NCBI GenBank assembly: GCA_963942565.1
Contig: OZ012690.1
Location: 12,612,007 to 12,676,006 of the forward strand
Source of the DNA: Maea johnstoni
Lineage: Eukaryota > Annelida > Polychaeta > Spionida > Magelonidae
Reading direction: 5' to 3'
Length of the DNA stretch: 64,000 bases
Translations under genes and position numbers: made by a program
Notes under the pieces: model-generated
The model's input: only the letters and a program-made list of their open reading frames with translations
The model's database searches: none
Told to the model about the DNA's origin: nothing
Shown: positions 10,180 through 20,840 of the stretch, in pieces
Layout of the letters: each line of letters starts with the position of its first letter
How positions within the stretch are numbered: position 1 is the first letter of the stretch

Positions 10180-13100
10180 TTGACTGAACGCGCTGCCTCC
10201 GTCCCTACCCCGTCGTTAGATCCTGAGACGATGAAGTTTTTTCAAGATACAGGTCGTCAGAGCCAGGAATTTCCCCACCTTAGTTTTGGTGATGAACTAG
10301 GTAATTCTTTTCACTTTTTCCCACCCACACAGCCAGAACCCTCTCTCCAAGTTGAGCAGTGGGATGTAAACGATTTTGCATTACATTTTGAAGAGTTGGT
10401 TGAACAACATGGTAGAGGTAAAGCCCAGCCAGCAACCCCTTTGGAGGAAAACTCGAACTCTGTTGATGACGATGATAGTCAGGATGAGTTACAAGAAAAA
10501 ATTCAGCAAAAAATTAACCAGAGGCAAACTCAAATAGGTGCGTTTACTGACCGTAGGGGTAGAGTCACCTATTACAATTATGACGTTTCAGACTTAGAAT
10601 ATGGCCCTACACCTGACACATTCACACTCCACTTAAAGGAAATTCTTAAAAAACAATCAAAAGCTTTTAAAATTAATGTCTCTCTGGGATTGATATTAAT
10701 GAATAAAGAAACCGGTGAACTCAGATATTTTTCTCCAGGACCAAATCTGTTAAGTCATGACCGTCCCGTATTAATTCACGATAGCTCAACATTTGAGGCT
10801 TTTGTGGAAGACATGAGATCTCGTGATTTAAGTCAATGGGCAACTCTGAGTAGACCTAGCACAAAATATCAGGTGGTAAAAATTACTAATATCCTCTACG
10901 AGGTGACTCGTCTTTCACGACTCATAGGTGGGAATACTGACCTCTCTAGTGAGGTATTCAAACCATTCTCATTGGATAGAACATTTACAGCTTTTCTGAA
11001 AGATCTTTCCATTAAAGAGAGCAAAAGGGTGTTTTTTAAAGATAATCTCTGTTTTTTTAGATGTTTAGCTAAAGTGTTTGGTCATAACCATAAAAAGTCA
11101 AATTTTGAGAAAGAGGTTTATAGGCTATTTCAGGAATATATGAGACGAAAGAGTGTACCACTTTTTACACAATTACAGTCAACATTTAAAGGTGTTTGCC
11201 TAACAGATTTACCTGGTTTGGAAGAAATCTTTCATATATCTATATTTGTGTATGATGTGTCAGATGTAGATAACCCTGAAAATATCGTCAAGTCTGAAAC
11301 GGCATACCCTAAAAAAATGCACCTGGCCTTATTTCATAGCCATTTCATGTTGATCAATAATTTTCAGAACTTTGCTGGGAAATATGTGTGTGAGCAATGT
11401 CAGGGGGTTTACGATAGGGTTGATAATTTTAAAAGACATCTCCGTAATTGTCCTGGTAGAGTGACAGCATGCCGCTTAACGTTTGAAGGGCAAGCTTATC
11501 GTCCAAAACCAACTATATTTGAAGAATTGGAAGATATGTATGATATTGTTGTCCGGCACAACGATCGATTCCACCCCTATTATATGGTTTTCGACTTTGA
11601 GAGTGTACTAGGGACCCCACATCCCACAGAGAAGCGTGATAATACAGATAAGTTGTCCTACGATAGGGTGCACCGTCCAATATCGGTGGCTATAGCATCT
11701 AACATCCAACCCTACACAGATTACAAATTCATACAAGACAATGACCCTGCCCAGCTTATTGATAAATTTGTTGAATATCTGTTGGAAGTATCTGAAGCTA
11801 GTGAAGAACTTCTAAGAATACGGTATGGGTGGGTTATTCAGGAACTCGAGCAGGTGTTGATAGAGTCAGAAATGTATGATGGATCAGTTCCTGTTAAAGA
11901 CATATTAAAAATTATGGCCAGATTTGATAATTGGCTTTCTGCTACACCGGTGGTGGGTTTTAATTCAGCTGCTTACGACTTAAAGCTATGTAGGAAATAT
12001 CTGATTCAAACTTTACACGAAATGGAGGGTGAAGAGCCGTTGGTTATCAAAAAGGGTGGCTCTTACACAGCTATCAAAACAAAACATTTGAAATTTGTGG
12101 ATGTGATCAACTATCTAGCTCCCGGGTTTAGTTATGATCAATTTCTCAAAGCCTTTAAAGCCTCTCAGACCAAGGCTTTTTTCCCTTACGAATTCTTAGA
12201 TGATCCAGCAAAATTGGAGATGGATCACTTACCGAGTCACGAGGAATTCTATAGCAGCCTTAAAGATTCAAATATTACCGAGACTGAATATCGCTATTGT
12301 CAACAAATATGGAGTGAGAATAATATGACATCAATGCTTGATTTCTTAGAGTTTTATAACGCTAGAGATTGTGTGCCATTTGTCGAGGCTTTGGGTAATA
12401 TGATTAAATTTTACAATGAAAAAGGTCTTGATCCATTCATAAACGCTGTATCTCTACCGGGGATTGTGGAACAGTATACCTATAAAACTTTACCACCCGA
12501 CATATACTTTCGAAGTATGCAGACGGAAGATATCTATAATCTCTTCAGAAATAATATATGTGGGGGTCCCAGCATTGTATTTCACAGACACCACACAGCA
12601 GGAAAAACCAAATTGCGAGAGATAGAGTATGGTGAGGATGCTAAAACATGTCAGAAGATTGTGGGTTTTGATGCCAATAGTTTATACTTGTGGGCTATTG
12701 CTCAAGAGCTCCCGACAGGTCCCTACGTGATTCGAAATAGTGAAACAAATTTCAAACCTGAGTACATCTACAACGATGGCATAGCTACTGCGTACTTAGA
12801 GTATATTTCCGAAAAAAGGGGTGTTTATATTCAACACGCCTTAAACGGTGGGGAGAGAGTAGTAGATTACTGGAAATTAGATGGTTTCGTACCATCAACA
12901 AAAGGCGTGATAGAAGTAAATGGTTGCTACTTTCACGGGTGTAGAAAATGTACAAATCATTCATCTCTCCACCCAACCATGAAAGGAAAGACGTTTGGGG
13001 ATCTCTATTCTGCAACAGTTAAACGTAATTCCTACCTCAGAGCACGATTTACCGTGGTAGAGGAGTTTTGGGAGTGTGATATCATGAAAGATAGTCACTT

Positions 13101-14331
13101 TCAAGAATTTTTAAAACGTCATAGATATTACGAACGTAAATTCCAAACGTTAACCACAGGTCAGATTTTAGCGAGGGTATTAAACGGCTCACTATTTGGA
13201 TGTGTTGAGTGCGATATCCACGTCCCCTCACAATTAACACATAAATTTCATGAATTTTGTCCCATTTTTAAAACGGTTGATATTCCTTTCAGGTTGGTTG
13301 GAGAGCATATGAAAACCTACGCCAGACAGATGGGACTCAGTGAGAAATCGACTAAAAGTTTGGTGTCCTCGAACATAGGGGAACGTCAATTCATAGCCAC
13401 ACCTCTTCTACGATGGTATCTACAACACGGACTTGAAGTGAGTAAGGTATACAAAGTGGTCCAGTTTACACCCAGGAAAGCATTTGGTGACTTTGCAAAG
13501 GAAGTAAGCGCTGCAAGACTTGCAGGAGCTCGAGATCCTGATAAGGAGATATTAGCAAACACTTTCAAACTGTGGGGCAATTCGGCCTATGGTCGTACCG
13601 TAATGCGAAAAGATAAACACAATTCTATAAAGTATTCGGATGAGTCAAAAGTGGAAAACTACATTCTAAACCCTCTATTTAAAAAGGTGGAACTGCTGCA
13701 AGATGATTTCTATGAAGTTGAAATGATTAAACCTTCAAGTAAATTTGAATTGCCAATACAAATAGGGTTTTTTGTGTACCAATATGCTAAATTGAAGATG
13801 CTTGCTTTTTATCACGATTTTATTGATAAGTATGTAGATCGTAAAGATTAACAACTCATGTACATGGATACCGATTCAGGTTATTTTGCTTTCTCGGGTG
13901 ATTGTATAGATGATATTGTAAAACCCGAGATGCGAGATGAATACTTGAAAATTAAACACGAGTGGCTACCTAGGGACGATTGCCCAGAGCGTTCACTCAT
14001 TGATAAGTACACTCCCGGACTCTTTAAAGTTGAATTTGTAGGTACCGAGATGATATGTCTCAACTCAAAAACCTACTTTTGCTCAAATGACGAGTCAGGA
14101 GCTGCAAAATATTCTTGCAAAGGGGTGTCAAAGAGGTTAAATAAAGTGAAGAAGGAGTTGTATGCCGAAGTTTTGCGTACCCAAAAATCAAAAAGTGGTA
14201 CAAATAAAGGCTTTCGTTTGGTAGATGGAAATATGTGGACCTATACACAAACGCGAAGTGCCTTTACATACTACTATATCAAACGTGAGGTGTTAGAAGA
14301 CGGGGTCAGCACAAGGCCTCTATGTATATAA
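10180..14331 (+). CDS. Protein-primed family B DNA polymerase of the Polinton (broken)
   Basis: The replicative polymerase, the largest gene of the element at about 1,380 codons. In order: a disordered acidic N-terminus; a segment with DNLCFFRCLAKVFGH and SHFMLINNF that resembles an OTU-type cysteine protease (inference); a C2H2-like finger CEQCQGVYDRVDNFKRH; the 3'-5' exonuclease start MVFDFESVLG and later VVGFNSAAYD; polymerase motif A FDANSLYLW; motif B KLWGNSAYGR; and motif C with DTDS. Protein-primed polymerases of this type copy the linear genome from a protein bound to the ends. The gene is broken in this copy, so I annotate the whole region as one fossil gene. AATAAA signals on both strands at 14441-14496 mark convergent ends with the capsid block. 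Confidence 0.93.
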
Positions 14332-14440
14332 ATTACTTGTATCCACGCAACAGAGTGTAATTAGCTGTCTACACATACAATTCTATAATGTTTGGTATTG
14401 AATAGAGTAAAGATTGAGACGTGTGTAAGATTATTAGGAT

Positions 14441-14496
14441 TTTATTGTAACATTTTTCAGAATACATGTTTTATGGTGAATAAATAGATGAATAAA
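14441..14496. terminator. Convergent polyadenylation signals, polymerase and capsid block
   Basis: AATAAA on the plus strand at 14479-14484 and 14491-14496, and on the minus strand (TTTATT at 14441-14446), between the convergent polymerase and minus-strand virion genes. The transcripts probably overlap at their tails. Confidence 0.5.
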
Positions 14497-14529
14497 ACAA
14501 ACTTGGATTCCATTGTCTTTCATTGCAAA

Positions 14530-15327
14530 CTAAGATCCTACAGTAAGCCAAAGAGATTTTGGTTTTTTAGTGCGAGGGGTTGCAGGGTATGGAGAGGTGC
14601 GAACTTTAATTTTCTTCTTCTTTCCTGCTTTTAATGCTGGTAACGCTATATCTCTGGTGGGGGTAAAAGCATTCTTTTCTACTGTCTGGTTGTCCATCTC
14701 TGATCCAGCAGGTTCTTTTTCACCATCTTTAAATGTTTTACTCAGTAAACCTCTAGGAACATTCATGTCACCTAATGCTTTAGAAAATATAGAGATACCC
14801 GTTGCCCCTCCTCGTACCTTTGGAACAACGGCACTTTTAACCAGATCTGCAATATGGGAACTTTTGATAATGTCTCCCTTATATATAATTTCTCCTTTAT
14901 CGTTCCATTTTAGTAAGTCTGGCTGTTTCTCAATCAAACTTAATAAAGCCTCGCCCTTCCTTTTAAATTTTTGGGGTAGAGTTGTAAGGATATCTTCGTT
15001 TGGGTATAGTCGCGAGTCAGCCGCTTTAATAGAGATACTTCCTTCTGTGTTAGCGGGTGGTACCCCGTTTTGCTCCGGTGTTGTTTGGTATGAAGAGAGA
15101 TCCTTAAATGACTGCCCCCCTTTTTGTTGATGTGTCAAGAATTGTTGTAGTAACTTAGCATATTCAACCGATTTTTCATATTCGGTAAGATTTTTATCAC
15201 GTAAAAGTTTTCCAATTTGCTCATCAAGATTGAAGCTTTTCACAGTGTCGTCGGGGAGTTTACTTTCTTCCATTTTTCGGAGCCTCGATAGATCGTTTTC
15301 TGACACTAACATCATCTTTCTAGCCAT
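14530..15327 (-). CDS. Conserved-looking Polinton protein, unknown function, 265 aa
   Basis: Not a family I can name with confidence. The N-terminal 80 residues are charged and likely helical (VSENDLSRLRKMEE, then EKSVEYAKLLQQFL), suggesting a coiled coil. A Gln/Ser-rich linker follows, then a compact segment with LLKWNDKGEIIYKGDIIKSS and HIADLVKSAV, and then IFSKALGDMNVPRGLLSKTF. The C-terminus is Lys/Arg-rich (KAGKKKKIKVRTSPYPATPR). The middle segment with its KGD-xI-x-SSHI pattern resembles proteins I recall from other Polintons in the same place next to the capsid genes. It is the most downstream gene of the minus-strand virion block, directly after the 108-residue protein, with only a few bases between them. 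A structural or DNA-packaging accessory role is inference from position and the basic tail. Confidence 0.6.
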   Translation of the reverse strand: MARKMMLVSENDLSRLRKMEESKLPDDTVKSFNLDEQIGKLLRDKNLTEYEKSVEYAKLLQQFLTHQQKGGQSFKDLSSYQTTPEQNGVPPANTEGSISIKAADSRLYPNEDILTTLPQKFKRKGEALLSLIEKQPDLLKWNDKGEIIYKGDIIKSSHIADLVKSAVVPKVRGGATGISIFSKALGDMNVPRGLLSKTFKDGEKEPAGSEMDNQTVEKNAFTPTRDIALPALKAGKKKKIKVRTSPYPATPRTKKPKSLWLTVGS

Positions 15328-15334
15328 AACGGAA

Positions 15335-15661
15335 TCAGAGTAATAGAGTCGCTAGTTCTCGTAAGATAGGTCTCAACAGCAAACCTAAAAAGGCACCCCC
15401 TTTCTGAACAAGCAATTTACGTTTTGTGTTTAGCCCAGATCTTTTGTTGATTACTTTCTTGATAGTCTTTTTATGGTGGGCAAGCTTTTTTTGTTCAGAC
15501 GGGGTCAATCTTACAGATCCTTTTAAGATATTTAGGTGACAATCCTGGAGAGTTCTTAAAATATCGTCACTAGCTCCTTCGATGAGTGCCGGGATATGAT
15601 TCGGTCTTGCTTTACACAAAATACGGAGGAACCCCTGACTCTTCCGCAGTCGTCGGGACAT
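15335..15661 (-). CDS. Small basic Polinton protein with hydrophobic tail, 108 aa
   Basis: A 108-residue basic protein. It opens MSRRLRKSQGFLRILCKARP and ends with GGAFLGLLLRPILREL after a very basic stretch (SEQKKLAHHKKTIKKVINKR). I recognise this layout (helical N-half, polybasic middle, GG-hydrophobic end) as the small protein common beside the ATPase gene in Polintons. The combination of DNA-binding charge and a hydrophobic tail suggests a core or membrane-active virion protein. That role is inference. A minus-strand TATA-like TATATAA lies about 35 bases upstream (about 15695-15702). The gene ends just before the next gene in the block. Confidence 0.65.
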   Translation of the reverse strand: MSRRLRKSQGFLRILCKARPNHIPALIEGASDDILRTLQDCHLNILKGSVRLTPSEQKKLAHHKKTIKKVINKRSGLNTKRKLLVQKGGAFLGLLLRPILRELATLLL

Positions 15662-15696
15662 GACAATGAAATGACCAGTTTTCTTGTTCTACAGAT

Positions 15697-16353
15697 TTAT
15701 ATATCCCGCTCTCTATTCACAAATACATATGGGGTTTCTTGCGGCAGTAGGCCGGTTCTGAGTCGATATGGTTCTAAACAGTTTGGTTTACAGTCGAATA
15801 TCAAGTAACCATATGGTAACGCTGTAGCCTGAGTAAAGGCAGACTTGATAAATTGTGATTGCCCCGGAAACATCTGCGATCCTAATCTTGTGACCTGACC
15901 TCTGTCCCTAGGGTTCGTGAAGCATATAGTGTAGTGCGAATTCAAACACATGGTTCTATTAGCCGCACTTCTCTGATACAAGTTTTGTGTCAGAAAAATT
16001 ACGGTCAGATTAGCATGATGGGACGAAACCGTAAACAAATTTGTAATTCTTGAATCCTTTCCTACTTGATCTAACAAATCATCTAAAATGATAAGATTGT
16101 TTTCGTTAGGATTGAAAAAATCTGGATCTCCTATATCGTTTGGAAGCCCTGTAACTAGAGTTAAATTTGGAATGTTTTTCTCCAATTCTTTATGAAGTGG
16201 TTGGGAGTGACCATGACTCCAGATAATTCTATCAAACTTAGTTGAAAACACATGCTCCTGAGTCTGGAGACATTTTGAAATCAACCAACTCTTGCCACAT
16301 TGCGAAGGACCAGCAACATAAATAGTGCAGGGGTGTTGGAAACGTGTATCCAT
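15697..16353 (-). CDS. FtsK/HerA-type genome-packaging ATPase of the Polinton
   Basis: A 218-residue ATPase. Walker A is IYVAGPSQCGKSWLISK near residues 12-28 and Walker B is NNLIILDDLLDQ near 104-115. A sensor-like VIFLTQNLYQRS and an arginine-rich region with CFTNPRDRGQVTRLGSQM follow. Length and motifs match the A32/FtsK-HerA packaging ATPases of Polintons, adintoviruses and virophages, which pump the genome into the capsid. It sits in the minus-strand virion block between the small basic protein and the protease, the usual neighbourhood. The frame is open throughout. Confidence 0.93.
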   Translation of the reverse strand: MDTRFQHPCTIYVAGPSQCGKSWLISKCLQTQEHVFSTKFDRIIWSHGHSQPLHKELEKNIPNLTLVTGLPNDIGDPDFFNPNENNLIILDDLLDQVGKDSRITNLFTVSSHHANLTVIFLTQNLYQRSAANRTMCLNSHYTICFTNPRDRGQVTRLGSQMFPGQSQFIKSAFTQATALPYGYLIFDCKPNCLEPYRLRTGLLPQETPYVFVNRERDI

Positions 16354-16492
16354 ATCGATGGTGTGACAGCGGCATAGGTCTTATTTAAAATGGGGCGAAT
16401 GTGAGCTACATCTCTTATTTATTGGTTCTGTAAAAAAAAAACAAAAAAAAAAACACAAGACAACACTGAAAACTCATTTCTCGAATCAATTT

Positions 16493-16498
16493 TATTTC
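16493..16498 (-). terminator. Polyadenylation signal after the capsid-protease genes
   Basis: Minus strand AATAAA about 27 bases past the protease stop codon. It suggests the capsid and protease genes end their transcripts here, separately from the ATPase. The A-rich tract at 16431-16454 lies between it and the ATPase start. Confidence 0.45.
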
Positions 16499-16524
16499 TA
16501 CTCGATAATACATAACAAGACACT

Positions 16525-17058
16525 TCAATGTAATTTCAATATCTTTTTAGATGGTCTGGCCGATTGACCAAAACCAGTATCACCAACGGGGTGTCTCGAT
16601 TGCTTCAACAGGTGTTTAACATAAGTAGACACCAACTTGTCATTCTGTGCAACATCTTTACTAAAAACTTTTAAGACTTCTTCAAATGAAAGACCTCTAG
16701 CTCTAGACGAGACAAAGAAAATGCAGAAGGGACCACACACCGAGGATAGGGTAACTTGCAGTTGGACTTTTGAGTACAAATATGACACAGAGTGACGTTT
16801 TAAGAAATAACGAAAAGTTTCTGCATAGAATTCGGGTGGAAAGCCATAACTATCAAAAAATTCCCCCTTCCTTTCGGCTGTAAAATACATACAAACCCAA
16901 TGTTCTCCAGGGGAATCTGCTTTGTCTGTGTTAGCCACTAAGCAGCACGGATATTTCAATTTTACAGGTAATAGATCAGATGGATATACACCAGCAAAAA
17001 TATCAGAAACAAATGGATCAATGGCTAAAATGTTTTGGATCTGTGAGGTATTCATCAT
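16525..17058 (-). CDS. Adenain-like cysteine protease of the Polinton
   Basis: A 177-residue Ulp1/adenain-clan cysteine protease. Catalytic residues in order: His in SPGEHWVCMYF (near 50), Asp in GEFFDSYG (near 69), Gln in KVQLQVTLSS (near 102) and Cys in SSVCGPFCIFF (near 109). The N-terminus IDPFVSDIFAGVYPSDLLP matches the group. These enzymes cleave capsid precursors during virion maturation. The gene is immediately downstream of the major capsid gene with no spacer, and about 30 bases before a polyadenylation signal. All catalytic positions are present. Confidence 0.92.
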   Translation of the reverse strand: MMNTSQIQNILAIDPFVSDIFAGVYPSDLLPVKLKYPCCLVANTDKADSPGEHWVCMYFTAERKGEFFDSYGFPPEFYAETFRYFLKRHSVSYLYSKVQLQVTLSSVCGPFCIFFVSSRARGLSFEEVLKVFSKDVAQNDKLVSTYVKHLLKQSRHPVGDTGFGQSARPSKKILKLH

Positions 17059-18366
17059 TTACATGTAGTCTAGTAAGACAGCTCGATTCTTGTTTATCTC
17101 AACCACAGCATCAAACTCTGCATACACTATCACCGTAACCGACTCGGGTAAGGCTTTAGCAAAGTGGAGATCCAGCTTCACGGTGCCTGTATTTTTGACG
17201 TTAAAGTGAGTGCCGTCGGAGTGGTCCGGGGAAAGATTCAAACAGGTTAGAAAATTCCCTTTGGGGTAGTCCTCCCTCGAAAGATTTCCTTCGTTCCTGT
17301 TCAGGCGTCCAGTGTTGGCGAATAGTGTGGTGTAACCTCTTATGTACTGGTCTTTATCAAAATTAAAAGTGAGTGGTTGCGACGGAATGGTTCTACCGTT
17401 GAGCGATGCAGCCATGTAGCTTGTATCAAAATGTGCAAACTCGAAAGGATTCGTTTCTTTATTACCGGCAAAAGCTTTGTTGCTTACGAGACCAACAATT
17501 AGACGACGGGGTAGATAACCTATGAATAAGTTATCTTTGCTGCTGGTTAGACTACCGCTGGGTATGGTATATGCTGTGACCTGGCTCCGACGTAAAGAAT
17601 ACTTGGCAGGCGTTTTTTCCAGTGCTTGGGCATGTCCTAGCACCACGGGAGGGGCTATGCTTACACTCTTGACGTACAAAAATGCCTCTTGGATGGTGAT
17701 TTTAAGTTCGGGGGACCCTGCAGAAGTCATAAGTACAAAATCATCTCTCGCCCTGGTAAGTCTTAGTTTCAGATTAACCCCGGGAAGAAGTAATTTGTGT
17801 TGAAAGAAGAAATTACAGTGAGGTCTTCCTATCAACTCCACAGATGCCCCGTTTTTGATGAGATTAAACCGTTTCTTAGCTCCTTCATTCTCTCCTGCAG
17901 GATCGGCCACGTTAAATTTCCCGGCGGAATCCAAATACCACCCAGAACCGGTCAGTTGACTAGTTTGTGCCGCCTCGTCGTAATTAAGCAATGTCTCGAT
18001 GTATGATTTATAACCATAAGTAGATATGGAGGGGTCTATTATTCTATCGTTAAGAAAAATGTCCGCCTGGGCGAAAAGAGTGTGCAGTAGGTTATTTGCA
18101 GTGGTACTCTTCGCCGCCTCGTCAATACCGCTCCCGTCCCTTTTGGTAACTTTACATTTGATGTACAGTCGAGTTGATGACACGTCTAAATATTTATCAC
18201 TCGAGCCGGCGTAAAAGAACTCAATGGGTCCAGCTGTCAGATCTGTTGTTGTTGAACTTAATTCTATATCAGAGGTATCTGTAATGGCTGTTTGTGTTGG
18301 CTCCACTGTAAATAGATCCAACTCCTCTTTAAGGCTTGGTGGTGATTTTTCGTGCACAAGTTCCAT
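17059..18366 (-). CDS. Major capsid protein (double jelly roll) of the Polinton
   Basis: A 435-residue protein. Stretches such as FYAGSSDKYLDVSSTRLYIK, then LLHTLFAQADIFLNDRIIDP, then YGYKSYIETLLNYDEAAQTS match the Polinton major capsid protein. The later CNFFFQHKLLLPGVNLKLRL and DKDQYIRGYTTLF fit the second barrel. Known role: a trimeric hexon-like capsomer of an icosahedral shell. It lies directly upstream of the protease, and downstream of the pVI/pX-like and penton genes, the expected order. The frame is open from ATG to stop. The size is within the usual 400-650 range, at the short end. Confidence 0.9.
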   Translation of the reverse strand: MELVHEKSPPSLKEELDLFTVEPTQTAITDTSDIELSSTTTDLTAGPIEFFYAGSSDKYLDVSSTRLYIKCKVTKRDGSGIDEAAKSTTANNLLHTLFAQADIFLNDRIIDPSISTYGYKSYIETLLNYDEAAQTSQLTGSGWYLDSAGKFNVADPAGENEGAKKRFNLIKNGASVELIGRPHCNFFFQHKLLLPGVNLKLRLTRARDDFVLMTSAGSPELKITIQEAFLYVKSVSIAPPVVLGHAQALEKTPAKYSLRRSQVTAYTIPSGSLTSSKDNLFIGYLPRRLIVGLVSNKAFAGNKETNPFEFAHFDTSYMAASLNGRTIPSQPLTFNFDKDQYIRGYTTLFANTGRLNRNEGNLSREDYPKGNFLTCLNLSPDHSDGTHFNVKNTGTVKLDLHFAKALPESVTVIVYAEFDAVVEINKNRAVLLDYM

Positions 18367-18379
18367 GTTGTTGGCCAGC

Positions 18380-18859
18380 TTAGAAAGCGTCGGGTCGTTG
18401 CACTATACGTCTTTTCTTGACAGCTGTCGTTCGCAAAGTGGTGGGTGGAGTGGTTCTCTTTTTCCTTTTATGTCCAGTTTTCATACCATTTCCCAACACT
18501 TTTTTGAACACATCCAGACCCACAGCTTTACCGGTGGCTAGTCCTCGACTCTTCACGGCTCTACCTAAATGTTGTCCAGATAAAACGTCTCCCACAACGT
18601 TTCTACCCATCTTGATTGCGTGGGGAGCGGCAATACCTAGTCCTGCCTTGATGAGCGGTACCGCCCCTCTTATCAGACTTGAGAAGAAACCACCCAAACC
18701 ACCCCCTCTCTGTACGCGTAGACCTCTAAATTTTGATATCCCGCTCCCGGCTTGATCCAAATAGTAAGCTGTGTGAGGGTCGTGAGATGTCTTGCCCTTC
18801 ATAATGAAACTTTCAAAGTGTGGAAAGATCTTTATATCTGACGAAGTGTAGTTTCGCAA
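18380..18859 (-). CDS. pVI/pX-like basic virion protein of the Polinton
   Basis: A 140-159 residue basic, Gly-rich protein. I prefer the internal methionine at 18802 (MKGKTSHDP...): it avoids overlap with the preceding gene's stop and follows a minus-strand TATA-like GATATAAAG by about 30 bases. Features: GSGISKFRGLRVQRGGGLGG, then an amphipathic segment GFFSSLIRGAVPLIKAGLGI, a helical middle and a polybasic tail (KTGHKRKKRTTPP, AVKKRRIVQ). This resembles adenoviral pVI and pX and the equivalent Polinton/adintovirus proteins, which link genome to capsid and disrupt membranes. It sits between the penton-like and major capsid genes. The family assignment is moderately sure; the function is by analogy. 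Confidence 0.65.
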   Translation of the reverse strand: MRNYTSSDIKIFPHFESFIMKGKTSHDPHTAYYLDQAGSGISKFRGLRVQRGGGLGGFFSSLIRGAVPLIKAGLGIAAPHAIKMGRNVVGDVLSGQHLGRAVKSRGLATGKAVGLDVFKKVLGNGMKTGHKRKKRTTPPTTLRTTAVKKRRIVQRPDAF

Positions 18860-19583
18860 TCAATTTCCCGCTCTGGAATGACAGCTGTTGTCCGTTGCTG
18901 TAGCTTATATCTATTTCAATGTCTTCAAATTCAGATGAGGCAACCGGTAGATAATGGACATTTTGGAAATTTTCAGATACAGCTTCCCCATACCCACCCC
19001 GAAGAGGGAGAATTCTCAAGAGTGGGGTTAAAACATCTCCAACTAAAACCGGTGAGGCTATATTTGAATAGACATACATAGATTGTCTACCCCCTGTCAA
19101 ATCGGCAGGGTACGGTCCAGTCGTCGTTTCCGAAATTATTTTTTCAGCTGGAAACCCTAAGATAGTAGCCAATTCTTCCGGAAAATAAATTGAAGCACCC
19201 TCTAAGACTCTGAATGTGAACTTCTGAGAAATGTTATCGTAGGAGCATTGAACGCGATCGTGAAAATCTGTACCGCTACCTTCAATGTCGTTGTTTATGG
19301 CTTGAGCTATATCAAAAGGGTCAGACCAACGCCCCGACCGCAGGGTTCCGTTGCGGTAAAATTTTTCCCCAAACTCGTTAAGGTCGTAATAGAAAAAACC
19401 GTTCTCCACATTATAAACGGTATTAATATAATCAATCTGGCTGAGTCCTACATACCAGTCACCACCGCTTAACTTTACACGTTGTGGAAGGCGTATTCTA
19501 AAATTGCTGGCTTTGTTATCAGGGAAAATGTCTATGCAGGCATTGCTAGGCAAGACCATGTAAAATGATCGTTCTTTTTCCAT
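18813..19583 (-). CDS. Minor capsid (penton-like, single jelly roll) protein of the Polinton
   Basis: A 256-residue protein beginning MEKERSFYMVLPSNACIDIF, with FRIRLPQRVKLSGGDWYVGL next. This start (a beta-strand, then SNxSxxxFPxNxxSxFxxxLP and LxGxWEVGL) is the recognisable N-terminus of Polinton minor capsid proteins. The later YVYSNIASPVLVGDVLTPLL and EFEDIEIDI are also typical. The protein forms the capsid vertices as a single jelly roll. It is the first gene of the minus-strand virion block, next to the integrase gene. The frame is open from ATG to stop. Confidence 0.88.
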   Translation of the reverse strand: MEKERSFYMVLPSNACIDIFPDNKASNFRIRLPQRVKLSGGDWYVGLSQIDYINTVYNVENGFFYYDLNEFGEKFYRNGTLRSGRWSDPFDIAQAINNDIEGSGTDFHDRVQCSYDNISQKFTFRVLEGASIYFPEELATILGFPAEKIISETTTGPYPADLTGGRQSMYVYSNIASPVLVGDVLTPLLRILPLRGGYGEAVSENFQNVHYLPVASSEFEDIEIDISYSNGQQLSFQSGKLIAKLHFVRYKDLSTL

Positions 19584-19650
19584 GGTGAACAGGCATCAAA
19601 ATGAAACGTTTTTGGGTGGTAGTGTCGTTTTATTCGGGGATGTTCAGATC

Positions 19651-20790
19651 TCACGCAATTGATTTTATGTCAGTGTCTTTCACCCAGGAATTAAATTTCT
19701 TAGGATACCCCACCCATTTTACAAGGCTGTATCTCACCCCTCTAAGCTTTTTTTTCTTAAGCACCTTTTCAATTTTATAAAAGCTGTCTGGAGATTTCTG
19801 AACTTTAGTCATTTCCCAGGGGTAAAATGTCCCAGCAATAGCCTCACTGAGCATATCTTCAATTCTCTACACGGGGATGGGTCTGCGTGGAACGAGTTCG
19901 GTCACTTTAAAAACCTCCTCTGTCCAGTTTGGGTAGTAGCCCTTCTCAAACAATGCTTTATCTTTCGATATTCTAACAGTATCCCCCACTTTAAATTTGG
20001 GTAGTTTATCCGGTTTGACTGTCCACTTATTTGTACCCCAAGTACCACCGTACAGTTTACTCCATACCAGGTCCTCATTTTCTTTATTTACTCCAGATGG
20101 TGTGGTCCCTATAGACCGATGATACGAATTATTAATAGACTTCACAATAGCTTGAAGGTTATCTATATATCTAAGGGTGTTCTTTTCAGTCATGTATCTA
20201 TACAGACGTGTTTTAAGTGTCCGTTGAACACGCTCTACAACAACAGCTTTGTGGGAATTATTCTCTGTCACATAGAAACCAACTCCTTCCCGCTTTAAAA
20301 AGTTTTGGACAGATTTATTCAAAAATTCACTTCCTTTATCTGTTTGAAAAAGCTTGGGTTTCCCAGCATCTCTCAAAATTATTCTAAGGGCCTTAAGTGT
20401 AGACTGACCAGTTTTGTATTTCATGGGCTGAACATATAGACATTTGCTAAATACATCAATAACACAGCATAACCAATTCACACCGTTGTTAAAGTTTGAT
20501 AAGCTGGACACGTCACTGAGATCCCCTTGATACACGTGTCTTATACCCCTTACCACCACTCTATTGCGAGGAAATTTCTTAATGGCAGATTTGTGGGTGG
20601 TGTATGAATCTTGTTGCTGCAACCATTTCCTTATACGACGTACCCCTATTTTGTGCAACCCATCCTTGAGGACTTGCCTATGTAACTCTTTGATACCACC
20701 ATAGGCTGAGGGATTCTTGGTATCTGTATAGAGCTTATGCAAGTAGGAGGCCTCCTCAACCGACAATGAAGTACCTCTTCTGTTCTCCAT
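19651..20790 (-). CDS. Chromodomain integrase of the Polinton (broken)
   Basis: A retrovirus-like integrase fossil. It opens with a helical zinc-finger-like region (SAYGGIKELHRQVLKDG), then a DDE core: Asp in HVYQGDLSDVSSLS, Asp in LFQTDKGSEFLNKS and Glu in AVVVERVQRTLKTR. An SH3-like part with KFKVGDTVRISKDK follows, and the C-terminus has a chromodomain core SLVKWVGYPKKFNSWV. The family inserts the linear element and makes the 6-bp duplication seen here; the chromodomain may steer target choice to modified chromatin (inference). AATAAA (minus) at 19629-19634 follows the end. This gene is broken in this copy, so the region is annotated as one fossil gene. Confidence 0.9.
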
Positions 20791-20832
20791 AATGCTGATA
20801 AAGAAATGAGAGGTCCTTTGTAGTCCCCAGGG

Positions 20833-20840
20833 CTTTTATG
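20833..20840 (-). promoter_or_regulatory. TATA-like element before the integrase
   Basis: Minus strand CATAAAAG about 45 bases upstream of the integrase start codon. This is a weak match to a TATA box and the only candidate I see. Confidence 0.3.

Noticed and set aside
14570-15130. 186-codon plus-strand frame opposite the 265-residue Polinton gene
   Set aside because: Antisense shadow of a better supported gene.
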